In this document: in pieces, positions 35,394 to 44,042 of the stretch
Numbering within the stretch: the stretch's first letter is position 1
Layout of the letters: each line of letters begins with the position of its first letter
Assembly (NCBI RefSeq): GCF_001428045.1
Contig: NZ_LMSD01000012.1
Location: 434,101 to 498,100, forward strand
Direction: 5' to 3'
DNA length: 64,000 nucleotides
Source: Paenibacillus sp. Soil750
Lineage (GTDB): Bacteria; Bacillota; Bacilli; Paenibacillales; NBRC-103111
Position numbers and translations under genes: made by a program
The notes under the pieces: model-generated
What the model saw: only the letters and a program-made list of their open reading frames with translations
Database searches by the model: none
Told to the model about the DNA's origin: nothing

Positions 35394-37055
35394 TTACTTT
35401 TTGGATTTAGTCAGTTCTTCCGTAACTTCTTTCGTAATTTCGTCGCCGCCTTGCGCTTTCCAATCGGTTACGAACTTATCAAAGGCTTCTAGTGGCTTCT
35501 CGCCCATTACAATACCGAAGAACGTTTCTTTCTCCAGTTTTTGCAGATTAGCCCATTTTCTTTCCATCGTTTTCGTGTTTGCTGTAAATTCGCTATACAC
35601 TTTATTCATGTTTTGCTTCAACAAATCGGCAGGTGCTGTGTAGCCATAATAGCCAGACCAATCTTTCAAATCCGCTTTCGGTTTCGCTTTATCGCGCGTA
35701 GCTTTATCGAACATTTCTTTCATTTCTGGACTCAGTTCTTCAGGCTTGGTTTGACCGCCCATTGCCTTTTTCAACATATCTGACTTTCTTTCTACCGCAT
35801 CGGCAAAATCGAAGGTCGCGTTCCCAATTGGCCAGTGTTCTGCACTTACAGAGAAATCAAGTTTCAATGCATCCGGGTCTACTTTACGTTGCGCATTGAT
35901 AAAGGTGTTTGCGTAGACCATTGCGGCTTCAGGGTTTTTCATGCCTTTCTTCACAACGATAAACTGTGTACTCACTGGCACCATCATTGTATTTACTGTG
36001 CCTTTCGCATCAGGGATCAAATATGGTACGAAGTCAGCCTTTGGATTGAGCTTCATCGTGTCAGCTGCTAAACCGCCGGACCACCATGGTCCGAAGAAAA
36101 TTCCCGATTTGCCAGAAACGATATTCTCGTTCGGCTCTTTACGCAGTGCGAATTCTTTATCAATCGCGCCAGCGGCATACATATCACGCAGCTTACTGAG
36201 TGCTTGTTTCGTTTCTGGTGTGATCGAAGCATAGACAACCTTGCCTGAGCTATCTTTAATCCAGTTGGAAACGCCTTCAACACCACCTGATGGATACGCA
36301 CCGAACGCTTGGAAAATACCTTTGAAATCCCCACGTTGTGCTTTCCCGTTAACTGCGAGCGACTTCTCATACCCAGCAATACCCATCGTATCCGCTTTGC
36401 CATTACCGTCTGGATCTTTCTCGACGAAAGCTTTGGCAATTGCGGTTACATCGTCAATCGATTTCGGAGGTTGAAGCCCCAATTTATCCATCCAATCCTT
36501 ACGCACCCACACCATACTTGCCGCATCGGCTTGCACGCTGATGTTCGGTATTCCCATTAACTTCCCCTTATAGGTCGCTTTCTCAAGCGCTTTATTATTC
36601 GTTGAACCATACAATTCTTTGGCCAATGGAGAGGCATATCTCTCGTATACTTTGCTCAAATCCTCAATTTGGCCTGCTTCTGCTAAAGCTAGAAAGATTT
36701 GCTCATTCACAAGCATAACGTCCGGTAAGTCATTGCTCGCGATAGCCAACTTCATCTTCTGTTCGTGATCCTGAGGAGCAGCATACCAAAGAATTTTAAA
36801 GTTAATATTCGTTTTTTCTGAAATGTATTTCATGTACTGGTTGCTTTCCACTGTGTCACCAGCTGGCAGCTTAGCTCCAGGACTTAAACTTTTGAACGTG
36901 GTAACTTCAATCGGATTTGGCATCTTGAAAGGATCCACTTTCACCTTGGAATCCGCCGACGATTGCCCACCATCCTTAGTCCCTGTGTTGTTTGAACATG
37001 CTGTCATCAGTACAGCGATTGCCATCATGGAAATTAGAGCTTTTTTATTCTTCAT
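35394..37055 (-). CDS. Extracellular solute-binding lipoprotein 2 (LplA-type, CUT1 importer)
   Basis: A 553-residue binding protein with a lipoprotein signal peptide (ISMMAIAVLMTAC). AFVEKDPDGNGKADTMGI is an EF-hand-like calcium loop typical of this family. The charged C-terminus ends in TKSKK. It delivers a saccharide to permeases 2a and 2b. AGGAGG precedes the ATG. Upstream, between it and the response regulator gene, lies the multi-stem element at 37141-37211. The decayed lipoprotein at 232-856 shares the same calcium-loop motif. Confidence 0.9.
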   Translation of the reverse strand: MKNKKALISMMAIAVLMTACSNNTGTKDGGQSSADSKVKVDPFKMPNPIEVTTFKSLSPGAKLPAGDTVESNQYMKYISEKTNINFKILWYAAPQDHEQKMKLAIASNDLPDVMLVNEQIFLALAEAGQIEDLSKVYERYASPLAKELYGSTNNKALEKATYKGKLMGIPNISVQADAASMVWVRKDWMDKLGLQPPKSIDDVTAIAKAFVEKDPDGNGKADTMGIAGYEKSLAVNGKAQRGDFKGIFQAFGAYPSGGVEGVSNWIKDSSGKVVYASITPETKQALSKLRDMYAAGAIDKEFALRKEPNENIVSGKSGIFFGPWWSGGLAADTMKLNPKADFVPYLIPDAKGTVNTMMVPVSTQFIVVKKGMKNPEAAMVYANTFINAQRKVDPDALKLDFSVSAEHWPIGNATFDFADAVERKSDMLKKAMGGQTKPEELSPEMKEMFDKATRDKAKPKADLKDWSGYYGYTAPADLLKQNMNKVYSEFTANTKTMERKWANLQKLEKETFFGIVMGEKPLEAFDKFVTDWKAQGGDEITKEVTEELTKSKK

Positions 37056-37140
37056 AATGCCCCTCCTCTTTAATTACCCTACACTTACATCTTAAAGAAA
37101 ATGAAAGGCATTCGGGTTCAATTCCGTCTTGTGTTTGGGA

Positions 37141-37211
37141 GCAAATCGTCTCGTAATTGGCTACATGGAACTTCCAGTAGACGAAAGTGCACTTTTTAGG
37201 AGACGATTTGC
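37141..37211 (-). promoter_or_regulatory. Multi-branched inverted-repeat element upstream of binding protein 2
   Basis: A perfect 12-base outer stem GCAAATCGTCTC (37141-37152) / GAGACGATTTGC (37200-37211) encloses two smaller hairpins. One is CTAC-A-TGG/CCA-GTAG at 37161-37180, the other the 12-base palindrome AAAGTGCACTTT at 37184-37195. Drawn as RNA it is a three-way junction. CGTCT at 37147-37151 could instead pair with AGACG at 37179-37183, so two folds are possible. It fills most of the 171-base gap and has no T-run after it. Confidence 0.5.
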
Positions 37212-37226
37212 GACCTCTTCTTCTAG

Positions 37227-38012
37227 TTATGACTGGCTCTTCCGAAACTCACCAGGCAGCATGCCCGTTAACTCCCGAAATACCTTACTGAAATATTTTT
37301 CATTCGGATACCCAGCCTGTGTGGCGATCCATCCAATGGATTTGTTCGTTTGTGTAAGCATGGCTTTCGCGTGATTCACTCGCACTTCACGGATAAAATC
37401 ATTACACGTTTTACCCGCAATATCCCGAAAACAACGGCTGAAATAGCTGCGGCTCATATTCACCCTTTTCGCAATATCCGGCAATAAAAGGTCGTGTTGA
37501 AACTCCGCATGAATTATATCGACGGCCTTCCATACACTTGCATTTACTTCTGGTGAGTAAGGTCCCTCGTCTTCATCCGCGAGCGTGGTCACAGGAAGAG
37601 GTTGAACTTGTGTATCTCTAGTTCGCATATGTTGCTCTGCCATCTTGTTCACAATTCGCCTGAGAACCTCATCCATGTGCTCATGTTCAAGCTCGACCTT
37701 CGTTATGTAATCCAGCGCCCCCAAACGAAGTGCTTCCTGGATAAGTTCGAAATCCTGATGAAACGTCAAAACGACCATGCTGATGTCCTTGTACTTCTCT
37801 TTCACGGCCCTCATTAGATCAATACCCGACATGACAGGCATCGCTAAATCTGTGATGAGCAAGTCAACTTGATTATCCGCAAGAAACTCCAAGGCTTTCT
37901 TACCATTCCCTGCTTCGCCTACAACTTCTAATTGATGCTCCCGCCATGGCATCATTGTAATGAAACCTTTACGTACCAAGTGATCATCGTCTACAACCAT
38001 AACTTTTATCAT
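37227..38012 (-). CDS. Response regulator with AraC output domain (YesN-type)
   Basis: A 261-residue response regulator. Its receiver domain (1-120) has acidic residues D8-D10, phospho-acceptor Asp55 in LLITDLAMPVMSG, Thr83 and Lys105. The AraC domain (about 160-261) has two helix-turn-helix motifs, LPDIAKRVNMSRSYFSRCF and IATQAGYPNEKYFSKVFREL. The gene overlaps the histidine kinase stop as ATGA, so kinase and regulator are translationally coupled. It probably activates the importer 2 operon that follows. Confidence 0.93.
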   Translation of the reverse strand: MIKVMVVDDDHLVRKGFITMMPWREHQLEVVGEAGNGKKALEFLADNQVDLLITDLAMPVMSGIDLMRAVKEKYKDISMVVLTFHQDFELIQEALRLGALDYITKVELEHEHMDEVLRRIVNKMAEQHMRTRDTQVQPLPVTTLADEDEGPYSPEVNASVWKAVDIIHAEFQHDLLLPDIAKRVNMSRSYFSRCFRDIAGKTCNDFIREVRVNHAKAMLTQTNKSIGWIATQAGYPNEKYFSKVFRELTGMLPGEFRKSQS

Positions 38013-39742
38013 AAGCCAACTCCTCCTATTGGAAGACGAAGAACGATCGTCGTCCCTGCACCGATTGTACTTTCTATATGAAAACTGGCTGCTGGTCCAA
38101 ATTGGAACTTAACCATACGATACACATATTGAAGTCCAATGCCCATGCCTACCTTCTTTTTCTCTATCGTGTTTTCACTCATTAATTGCGTGATATCTTC
38201 CTCTGTCATGCCATCTCCATTGTCTTTCACTTCTATAATGACATGCGAGAAGCCATCTTCGATTACACTTACTTCAATCACACCATTGTCACCCAAGCCA
38301 TGATATAACGCATTCTCTACTAGCGGCTGAAGAATAAATCGGGGAACTGCCAATTCAAGAGCTTCAGAATCTGCATGAATCTTCACATCAAAATGAAAAT
38401 TATAGCGGATCCCTTGCAGCTCGACATAATTTTTCAGAGCCTCAATCTCATCTTTAATTCGTGCAGGTCCGCCTTTACCCAGGTTATAATAGAGCACTTT
38501 ATTCAAAGTAGATACCAACCTGTCAATATCCTTCTGTCCATTGGCACGTGCCAGCCATCGAATCGTATCCAATGTATTATGAATAAAATGAGGATTGATT
38601 TGGGTCATTAATTTCTCAACCTCAAGAAAGGCTTTACTCTGTTCTTTCTGCTCAACCTCGCTAATGAGTTCAAAAATGCGACTTCTCATTTCAGCAAACT
38701 CTCTGTAGATCATAGAAAACTCTGAGATTTGCGATTGTCTTCTAGGAAATACCTCATTATTGCTTTTGACATTGCGAATATCCGTACTGAGCAGGTTCAG
38801 CGGACGATACACGGTTCGCCAAATTAACCAGGCAATAAAGAAACTTGCGATTAACGTTAAAATGGCAAAAAACACAAACTGTTTCATCCATCTATATACT
38901 TCGAGGTTATAGACCGAATTGGGAACCGCAGACATCACTTTCCATGTTTGGTTACTTGCTTCTTCGAACATCCGATATTTGCCTGTGATATCCTTATTCG
39001 AATCGTCAGCGGCATACACCATCCCCACTGGGAAGTCTTCAGAATTCTCGCTATATACAATTTTTCCGTAATTATCCAGGATTAGATGCACCAAGTTACC
39101 GCCGAATTGATCATTGTCTTTGAGAATACTTTCGGCTAATTTAAAATTCGTTTCAATATAGACATACACATCATCACGATCTGGCAGCTCTACTTTACGC
39201 AAAATCGAAAGCACTTGATTGCCATCAATTGGATTTAGAGATAGGTGCGGTCCCATATACGTAAGTTTATCGAATTTGATGAGGACTGGAAGATTCTTAA
39301 GATCATGCTTATCATTCACACTAAAATTCTCAAATAGCACCTGATTGTCATTCTCAAAATAGTAAAACATCAAACCCAGTGTAGGGTTCGTAAAGTGAAT
39401 CAATCCTAATTCACTTCTGATCTCGTCGTTCAATCTTTTCTTCTCATAGATATCAGCCGACAAATACGTTTCAAGACTTTTGCCCACTCTACCGTCAAAG
39501 GCAAGCTGCTGGGAAGTGTGATTCAACTGGCCTATGGTATCCTCCAACATGATCCTGACTTGATGCAAATTACTAAGGGCACCGCCCTCCGCCTTATTTT
39601 GCAAAATGGCATACATAGAGAAATAGGAAATGCTTCCAATTAAAATTAAAGGTGCAAGCGAGCTAATAAACAGAATTATGATGAGCCGAGATTTTAACGA
39701 ATGCGGCTTCGGTGGTAATGCAAATTTCTTCCATGTTGTCAT
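38009..39742 (-). CDS. Sensor histidine kinase (YesM-type)
   Basis: A 577-residue membrane kinase. Transmembrane helices lie at about 22-44 and 283-305, enclosing a Cache-like sensor domain with GQLNHTSQQLAFDG at its start. A HAMP segment and the His_kinase motif MTQINPHFIHNTLDTIRWLA follow, with phospho-acceptor His in NPHF. The ATPase domain carries PLVENALYHGL (N box), VKDNGDGMTEED (G1) and GMGIGLQYV (G2). It phosphorylates the response regulator downstream. The ligand is presumably an extracellular saccharide. Confidence 0.93.
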   Translation of the reverse strand: MTTWKKFALPPKPHSLKSRLIIILFISSLAPLILIGSISYFSMYAILQNKAEGGALSNLHQVRIMLEDTIGQLNHTSQQLAFDGRVGKSLETYLSADIYEKKRLNDEIRSELGLIHFTNPTLGLMFYYFENDNQVLFENFSVNDKHDLKNLPVLIKFDKLTYMGPHLSLNPIDGNQVLSILRKVELPDRDDVYVYIETNFKLAESILKDNDQFGGNLVHLILDNYGKIVYSENSEDFPVGMVYAADDSNKDITGKYRMFEEASNQTWKVMSAVPNSVYNLEVYRWMKQFVFFAILTLIASFFIAWLIWRTVYRPLNLLSTDIRNVKSNNEVFPRRQSQISEFSMIYREFAEMRSRIFELISEVEQKEQSKAFLEVEKLMTQINPHFIHNTLDTIRWLARANGQKDIDRLVSTLNKVLYYNLGKGGPARIKDEIEALKNYVELQGIRYNFHFDVKIHADSEALELAVPRFILQPLVENALYHGLGDNGVIEVSVIEDGFSHVIIEVKDNGDGMTEEDITQLMSENTIEKKKVGMGIGLQYVYRMVKFQFGPAASFHIESTIGAGTTIVLRLPIGGVGL

Positions 39743-39797
39743 GATTCAGCCTCGCTTTGTCGTTATTTAATCTTGTCTTGCCTAGTATACAAAACAA

Positions 39798-39811
39798 ATA
39801 AAGCGCTAACA
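39798..39811. promoter_or_regulatory. cre-like site between kinase operon and divergent lyase gene
   Basis: ATAAAGCGCTAACA matches 12 of 14 positions of the CcpA consensus, with both mismatches at the outer left edge. It lies 56-69 bases from the kinase start and about 150 bases from the divergent lyase start. Confidence 0.4.
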
Positions 39812-39859
39812 ACCGTGGTGACAATTGGAGTTTATACGTAGATAAGTCATAAAAACAAG

Positions 39860-39914
39860 AATCGTGTCACGTCCCCCGATAGAGGGATCCTAACCACTGC
39901 ACTATACTGGAGGG
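39860..39914 (-). pseudogene. Truncated tRNA-like sequence
   Basis: Read on the minus strand, this stretch has a D-arm-like AGTGGTTAGGAT and an anticodon-arm-like hairpin TCCCT/GGGGA. GTGACACGATTC follows and resembles a T-arm that has lost its loop. There is no matching 3' acceptor strand or CCA, so it cannot be a working tRNA. It may be a tRNA remnant or a chance likeness. Confidence 0.3.
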
Positions 39915-39963
39915 TGAATACGTTAGTTCTAATAGTTTACTGAACAGGGAGGCATTGGAGTCT

Positions 39964-41823
39964 ATGATTCATAATTCCATTTACGAGCAGCTGGCCGACG
40001 GCAGTGCCGGAATCGGCAATTGGCTCTTTCGGGAAGATCGGGAAGCCGTACGCAGTCGAATCATGTCCGAGCCCGAATTCCAGCCGATTCTTGAACGATT
40101 GGCTGCGGATGGAGAACGATTTCTCGGGCAGCCTATTACGGAATTGCCCTGGACGCTATTCCGCCGAGTTTGGGAGGATGGCTTCCGCAAAACATATGAG
40201 CCCGTCTATTTCTCCAGGAGACAACGTCTAACAACTTTTGGCTTGTTGAGCTGGCTAATGCCTGAACGCTCCGATTACCACGACGGACTTTTGGATACGG
40301 TGTGGGCCATTTGCGGAGAATTTTCCTGGTGCGTGCCGGTCACTTTTGACAGCCCGCCTGGACTTAGAACGGATCGATACTCCGTGCATGAGCACAATGT
40401 GCCGGACCCAGGAGTCGGGATTGATCTGTTTGCTGCGGAGACTGCTTTCGCACTGGCTGAGGTGATGATGCTGACGGGGCATCGTTGGCCAGGGACCATT
40501 CGCGATCGTGTATATAGAGAAGTCTACCGCCGCGTATTTACACCTTTTCTAGTGAATGATTATTTCTGGGAGCATGTGCGTAATAACTGGGCGGCGGTGT
40601 GTGCCGGTTCGATCGGCGCTGCAGCCATCTACTTAATTGAGGATAAGCAGGAATTGGCTCTCGTATTGAACAAATCGCTGCCTACGGTCAATTTGTTCTT
40701 GGAGGGCTATGGAGAAGACGGTGCCTGCTTGGAAGGATATATGTATTGGGGGTATGGATTCGGTTTCTATACGTATTTCGCAGAGCTTCTCTCCCGGAGA
40801 ACCAACGGAGCAGTAGATTTACTCGCCGTTCCTAAGGTGAAGCAGGTAGCCTTATTTCAACAGAACTGCTTCCTTCACGGTCGCAAGATCATTAATTTCT
40901 CCGATTCGCCAGAGGAATCTGATGTGTACATCGGGCTGACCCATGAAATGGCACGGAGGTTTCCGGAAGTGCAACTCCCTGAATATACATTTCAGGACAA
41001 GGCGGTTTATGACCATTGCGGCCGATGGGCGCCTGCGTTTCGCAATTTGATTTGGTACGAGCCGAGAACGCAGGGGGAAGGATGGAAGGCGGAGTCGATC
41101 TATCTAGCGGATGCGCAGTGGATGGTATCGCGAGTCGAGAAGGAGGAAGGCATGTTCAGCTTTGCCGCCAAAGGCGGTTATAACGATGAACCCCATAATC
41201 ATAACGATGTCGGGCATTTCATCGTCCTAGCTGGGCAAGAGACGTTCCTGGCTGATATAGGAGCTGGGTTTTATACGAAGCCGTACTTCGCGCCCGCTAC
41301 GAGGTATTCCTTTATTTGCAACAGTGCGCTGGGCCACTCTGTCCCTATGATGGATGGAGTTAGCCAACAGGCTGGTGCAGCATATAAAGCAACCGTACGA
41401 CAGGCCGAGATTACTGTCGACTATGACCGGTTCGTCGTAGAGCTGCAGGATGCCTATGATATCCCGGGACTGCTGAAGCTAGAGCGAAGCTGGACTTGGC
41501 ATAAAAACGCCGGACTGCCTAGGTTGGATCTGGAAGATCACTATGTGTTCTCAGAAAGAGCAGGCGCTGCGTTAACCGAGCGTTTTATTTGCCAAGTACA
41601 GCCTAAGGTTGCGGGAGCTGGTCGGGTCGAGCTCGTGGGCGCTGCGTTCAAACTTGTATTGAGCTATGACGAAGGATTAATGGAGCCAGTCGTGGAGCCG
41701 CTGCCCTCCTTGAACCATTTTGGCCAAGAAAAGATGTACTACGCGTTGAGTATGAGGGTACGCGTGACGGACGATTTGGAGCGAAGGTTGCATTTCGCGT
41801 TTCATTTTGAACAGCTGGCTTAA
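39964..41823 (+). CDS. Heparinase II/III-like enzyme, cytoplasmic
   Basis: A 619-residue protein without a signal peptide, the only plus-strand gene of module 3. The helical toroid (about 1-330) contains VRNNWAAVCAGSIGAAAIY and CLEGYMYWGYGFGFYTYF, with candidate catalytic Asn and Tyr. The beta-sandwich (about 375-619) contains AKGGYNDEPHNHNDVGHF, the His-rich metal-site motif of the superfamily, then TRYSFICNSALGHSVPM. It likely cleaves imported oligosaccharides that carry uronic acid. A TTG at 39955 is too close to GGGAGG (39947-39952), so ATG 39964 is preferred. It is divergent from the kinase operon and convergent with the GH88 gene. Confidence 0.83.
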   Translation: MIHNSIYEQLADGSAGIGNWLFREDREAVRSRIMSEPEFQPILERLAADGERFLGQPITELPWTLFRRVWEDGFRKTYEPVYFSRRQRLTTFGLLSWLMPERSDYHDGLLDTVWAICGEFSWCVPVTFDSPPGLRTDRYSVHEHNVPDPGVGIDLFAAETAFALAEVMMLTGHRWPGTIRDRVYREVYRRVFTPFLVNDYFWEHVRNNWAAVCAGSIGAAAIYLIEDKQELALVLNKSLPTVNLFLEGYGEDGACLEGYMYWGYGFGFYTYFAELLSRRTNGAVDLLAVPKVKQVALFQQNCFLHGRKIINFSDSPEESDVYIGLTHEMARRFPEVQLPEYTFQDKAVYDHCGRWAPAFRNLIWYEPRTQGEGWKAESIYLADAQWMVSRVEKEEGMFSFAAKGGYNDEPHNHNDVGHFIVLAGQETFLADIGAGFYTKPYFAPATRYSFICNSALGHSVPMMDGVSQQAGAAYKATVRQAEITVDYDRFVVELQDAYDIPGLLKLERSWTWHKNAGLPRLDLEDHYVFSERAGAALTERFICQVQPKVAGAGRVELVGAAFKLVLSYDEGLMEPVVEPLPSLNHFGQEKMYYALSMRVRVTDDLERRLHFAFHFEQLA

Positions 41824-41890
41824 CATTTACATGGAGAATTAGAGCCTAGTGTTGTGTGAACCTGATCCAGCAAGATAGCTTTGCTTATAA

Positions 41891-41932
41891 CCAAAGTCCG
41901 CCGCCTCCCGATCAGGAGACAGCGGACTTTGG
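41891..41932. terminator. Hairpin between convergent lyase and GH88 genes
   Basis: CCAAAGTCCGC and GCGGACTTTGG form an 11-base perfect stem with a 20-base loop holding a smaller CTCC/GGAG pair. No T-run follows on either strand, so it is either a weak bidirectional terminator or a barrier to 3' exonucleases. Confidence 0.5.
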
Positions 41933-41946
41933 CTTACTGTATTAGC

Positions 41947-43077
41947 TCAATTCCTTTCATACCAATACCCCGGAACCCCACGGACAAGCCGCATTAACGC
42001 CTCCATGTAGAAGTAGTCCCCCCAGATGACGAAGTCATCTGGAGACATGCCTCCTCGTACATGGTAGGAACCGTGACGCAGCAAGCCTTCTGCATCCGGA
42101 TCCTCGCTGGTTAGGTAGTTCTCCGTCAGCGACTTCATGCAGCGAAACACCGCGCTTACGAATCGCTCTCGGTCAGGATCTCCTTCCGGTAAGCAGTCTA
42201 CAAGCTCCAGCATACCGCAGCAGGCAATGGCCGTAGCCGAGCTGTCTCGTGGCGTTCCCGCTTCAATAGGTACCTCAAAGTCCCAGTACGTCACCTGATC
42301 GGCTGGAAGACGCGAGATGAAATAAGCAGCCATTCGACGCGATACCTCCAGGTACACCGGGTTCTTCGTGTATTTATATGAAAGAATAAATCCGTAAATG
42401 CCCCAAGCCTGTCCGCGCGTCCACGTTGAGCCATCATTATAGCCCTGGTGCGTACCGCCCCCAACCGGTTCACCGTTCTCCTGGTCAAAATAGAACGTAT
42501 GGTACGAGGAATCATCCCCACGTACAAGATATCGACGGCTCTTCTCCGCGTGCGCAAGCGCAACTTCCAAGTACATCTTATTGCCAGTCTTTTCATACGC
42601 CCAGTACAAAAGCGGAATGTTCAGCAGGCAGTCGATGATGATGCGGCCGCCATTTTTGGGATCGCCGGCAGGTCCCCAAGCCTGAATGTATCCTCCAGCA
42701 GGACGCCACCTTTTCACAAGTACATCCGCTGCCTCTAACCCCAGCACCTTTGCCTCTTCCTTACCTTCCAGCATCCACCACGCCACCGCCGACGGCAAAT
42801 AGAGAAATCCAATATCATGGTGATCTAACACCTTGAATGTATCAAGTCGATGGCGGAAGCTATGCACAGTACGTACAGCGGCATCCCGGAACTTCAGGTC
42901 TCCAGTTGCTTCATAGCTGAGCCACAGCATGCCAGACCAGAATCCTTCGGTCCAGTCCTGATGATCACTTCTTTTATAATCACCGCCATCAAGTCCCGTC
43001 CAAGGGAAAAGATTCTCGAATTTATCTATATTTCGCCGTGTTTTCTCCACAGCATGCGTTAACGCTTCCAACCACAT
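41947..43077 (-). CDS. Unsaturated glucuronyl hydrolase (GH88)
   Basis: Hydrolyses the 4,5-unsaturated uronic acid left at the non-reducing end by polysaccharide lyases, by hydrating the double bond. At 376 residues it is close to the Bacillus sp. GL1 enzyme. With ATG 43077 the two catalytic aspartates fall at D88 (LDHHDIGF) and D149 (IIDCLLNIPLLYWA), the same numbers as in that enzyme. AGGGG lies nine bases before this ATG; the TTG six bases further upstream is less likely. There is no signal peptide, so it works on imported oligosaccharides. It is the last gene after importer 3. Confidence 0.92.
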   Translation of the reverse strand: MWLEALTHAVEKTRRNIDKFENLFPWTGLDGGDYKRSDHQDWTEGFWSGMLWLSYEATGDLKFRDAAVRTVHSFRHRLDTFKVLDHHDIGFLYLPSAVAWWMLEGKEEAKVLGLEAADVLVKRWRPAGGYIQAWGPAGDPKNGGRIIIDCLLNIPLLYWAYEKTGNKMYLEVALAHAEKSRRYLVRGDDSSYHTFYFDQENGEPVGGGTHQGYNDGSTWTRGQAWGIYGFILSYKYTKNPVYLEVSRRMAAYFISRLPADQVTYWDFEVPIEAGTPRDSSATAIACCGMLELVDCLPEGDPDRERFVSAVFRCMKSLTENYLTSEDPDAEGLLRHGSYHVRGGMSPDDFVIWGDYFYMEALMRLVRGVPGYWYERN

Positions 43078-43109
43078 CGTCAAGCGCCCCTTTTCTATTA
43101 ATTAAACCG

Positions 43110-43988
43110 CTACCCTTTCACAGCCCCAACCATAACGCCCTTGATAAAGAAACGTTGCAGGAACGGATACACACAAAGAATAGGTAAGGTCGCTACAACA
43201 ATGGTAGCGTACTTGATCGTCTCCCCAATCTGAAACATATCTCCACCCGTCCCAGAGGACATACTATCTGTTGAATTTGAAATGAGAATCTCACGCAGAA
43301 TAATTTGCAGCGGAAACAGCTCCCGATCCTTGAGAAAGATTGAGGCGTAGAACCACCCGTTCCATTTGTCGACTGCATAATACAATGCGATTACAGCGAG
43401 CGTAGGCAGGGACAATGGGATAATAATACGGAATAACAATACAAAATGATTCGCTCCATCGATCTTCGCCGACTCCTCCAAAGCATCCGGAATGGAGGCG
43501 AACGCCGTCCGCATGATGATGAGATTGAATGTACTAACAGCAAAAGGAATGATCACGGACCAGAGGGAATCCAGCAAACCCACGCCTTTGACAATAAGAT
43601 ACATCGGGATCAACCCACCGCTGAAGAACATCGTAAATAAAATGGCGAACATGATATATTTGTTCCAGAACACGTTTTTGCGGGAAAGCACGAAAGCGCC
43701 AAGCGCTGTCAAAAGTAGATTAAAGGCAACACCAACAATAACGATAAACAACGTATTTCCATAACCTACGATAATCGCTGAATTGGAGAAAACGAGTTTA
43801 TACGCCTCCAAGTTAAAACCAAGCGGCCGCCATAATATACCTTCATGAGACACAATCTGATCAGCGTCACTGAAAGAGGCGAAAAGCACATGAAGCAGCG
43901 GGTAAATCGTGGCGGCCATTAGCAAGGTTAACAACGTATATATGACGGCATTAAAGATCCGCTCTTCCCACTTCGATTGGATAGACAT
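43110..43988 (-). CDS. CUT1 sugar ABC transporter permease 3b (LplC/YtcP-type)
   Basis: A 292-residue six-helix permease with the core TMFFSGGLIPMYLIVKGVG, the EAA loop LEESAKIDGANHFVLLFRII plus PLSLP, and the end FIKGVMVGAVKG. It sits between permease 3a and the GH88 gene (32 bases to the latter), which ties the transporter to oligosaccharides with an unsaturated uronate end. Confidence 0.9.
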   Translation of the reverse strand: MSIQSKWEERIFNAVIYTLLTLLMAATIYPLLHVLFASFSDADQIVSHEGILWRPLGFNLEAYKLVFSNSAIIVGYGNTLFIVIVGVAFNLLLTALGAFVLSRKNVFWNKYIMFAILFTMFFSGGLIPMYLIVKGVGLLDSLWSVIIPFAVSTFNLIIMRTAFASIPDALEESAKIDGANHFVLLFRIIIPLSLPTLAVIALYYAVDKWNGWFYASIFLKDRELFPLQIILREILISNSTDSMSSGTGGDMFQIGETIKYATIVVATLPILCVYPFLQRFFIKGVMVGAVKG

Positions 43989-44042
43989 CCGGGCACTACC
44001 TTTCTTCTTAAAATCAAACCCCGTTTCAACCTGCTAAGCAAG

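Noticed and set aside
39860-39914. Functional tRNA gene
   Set aside because: No acceptor stem partner, no proper T-loop and no CCA, so at most a remnant.
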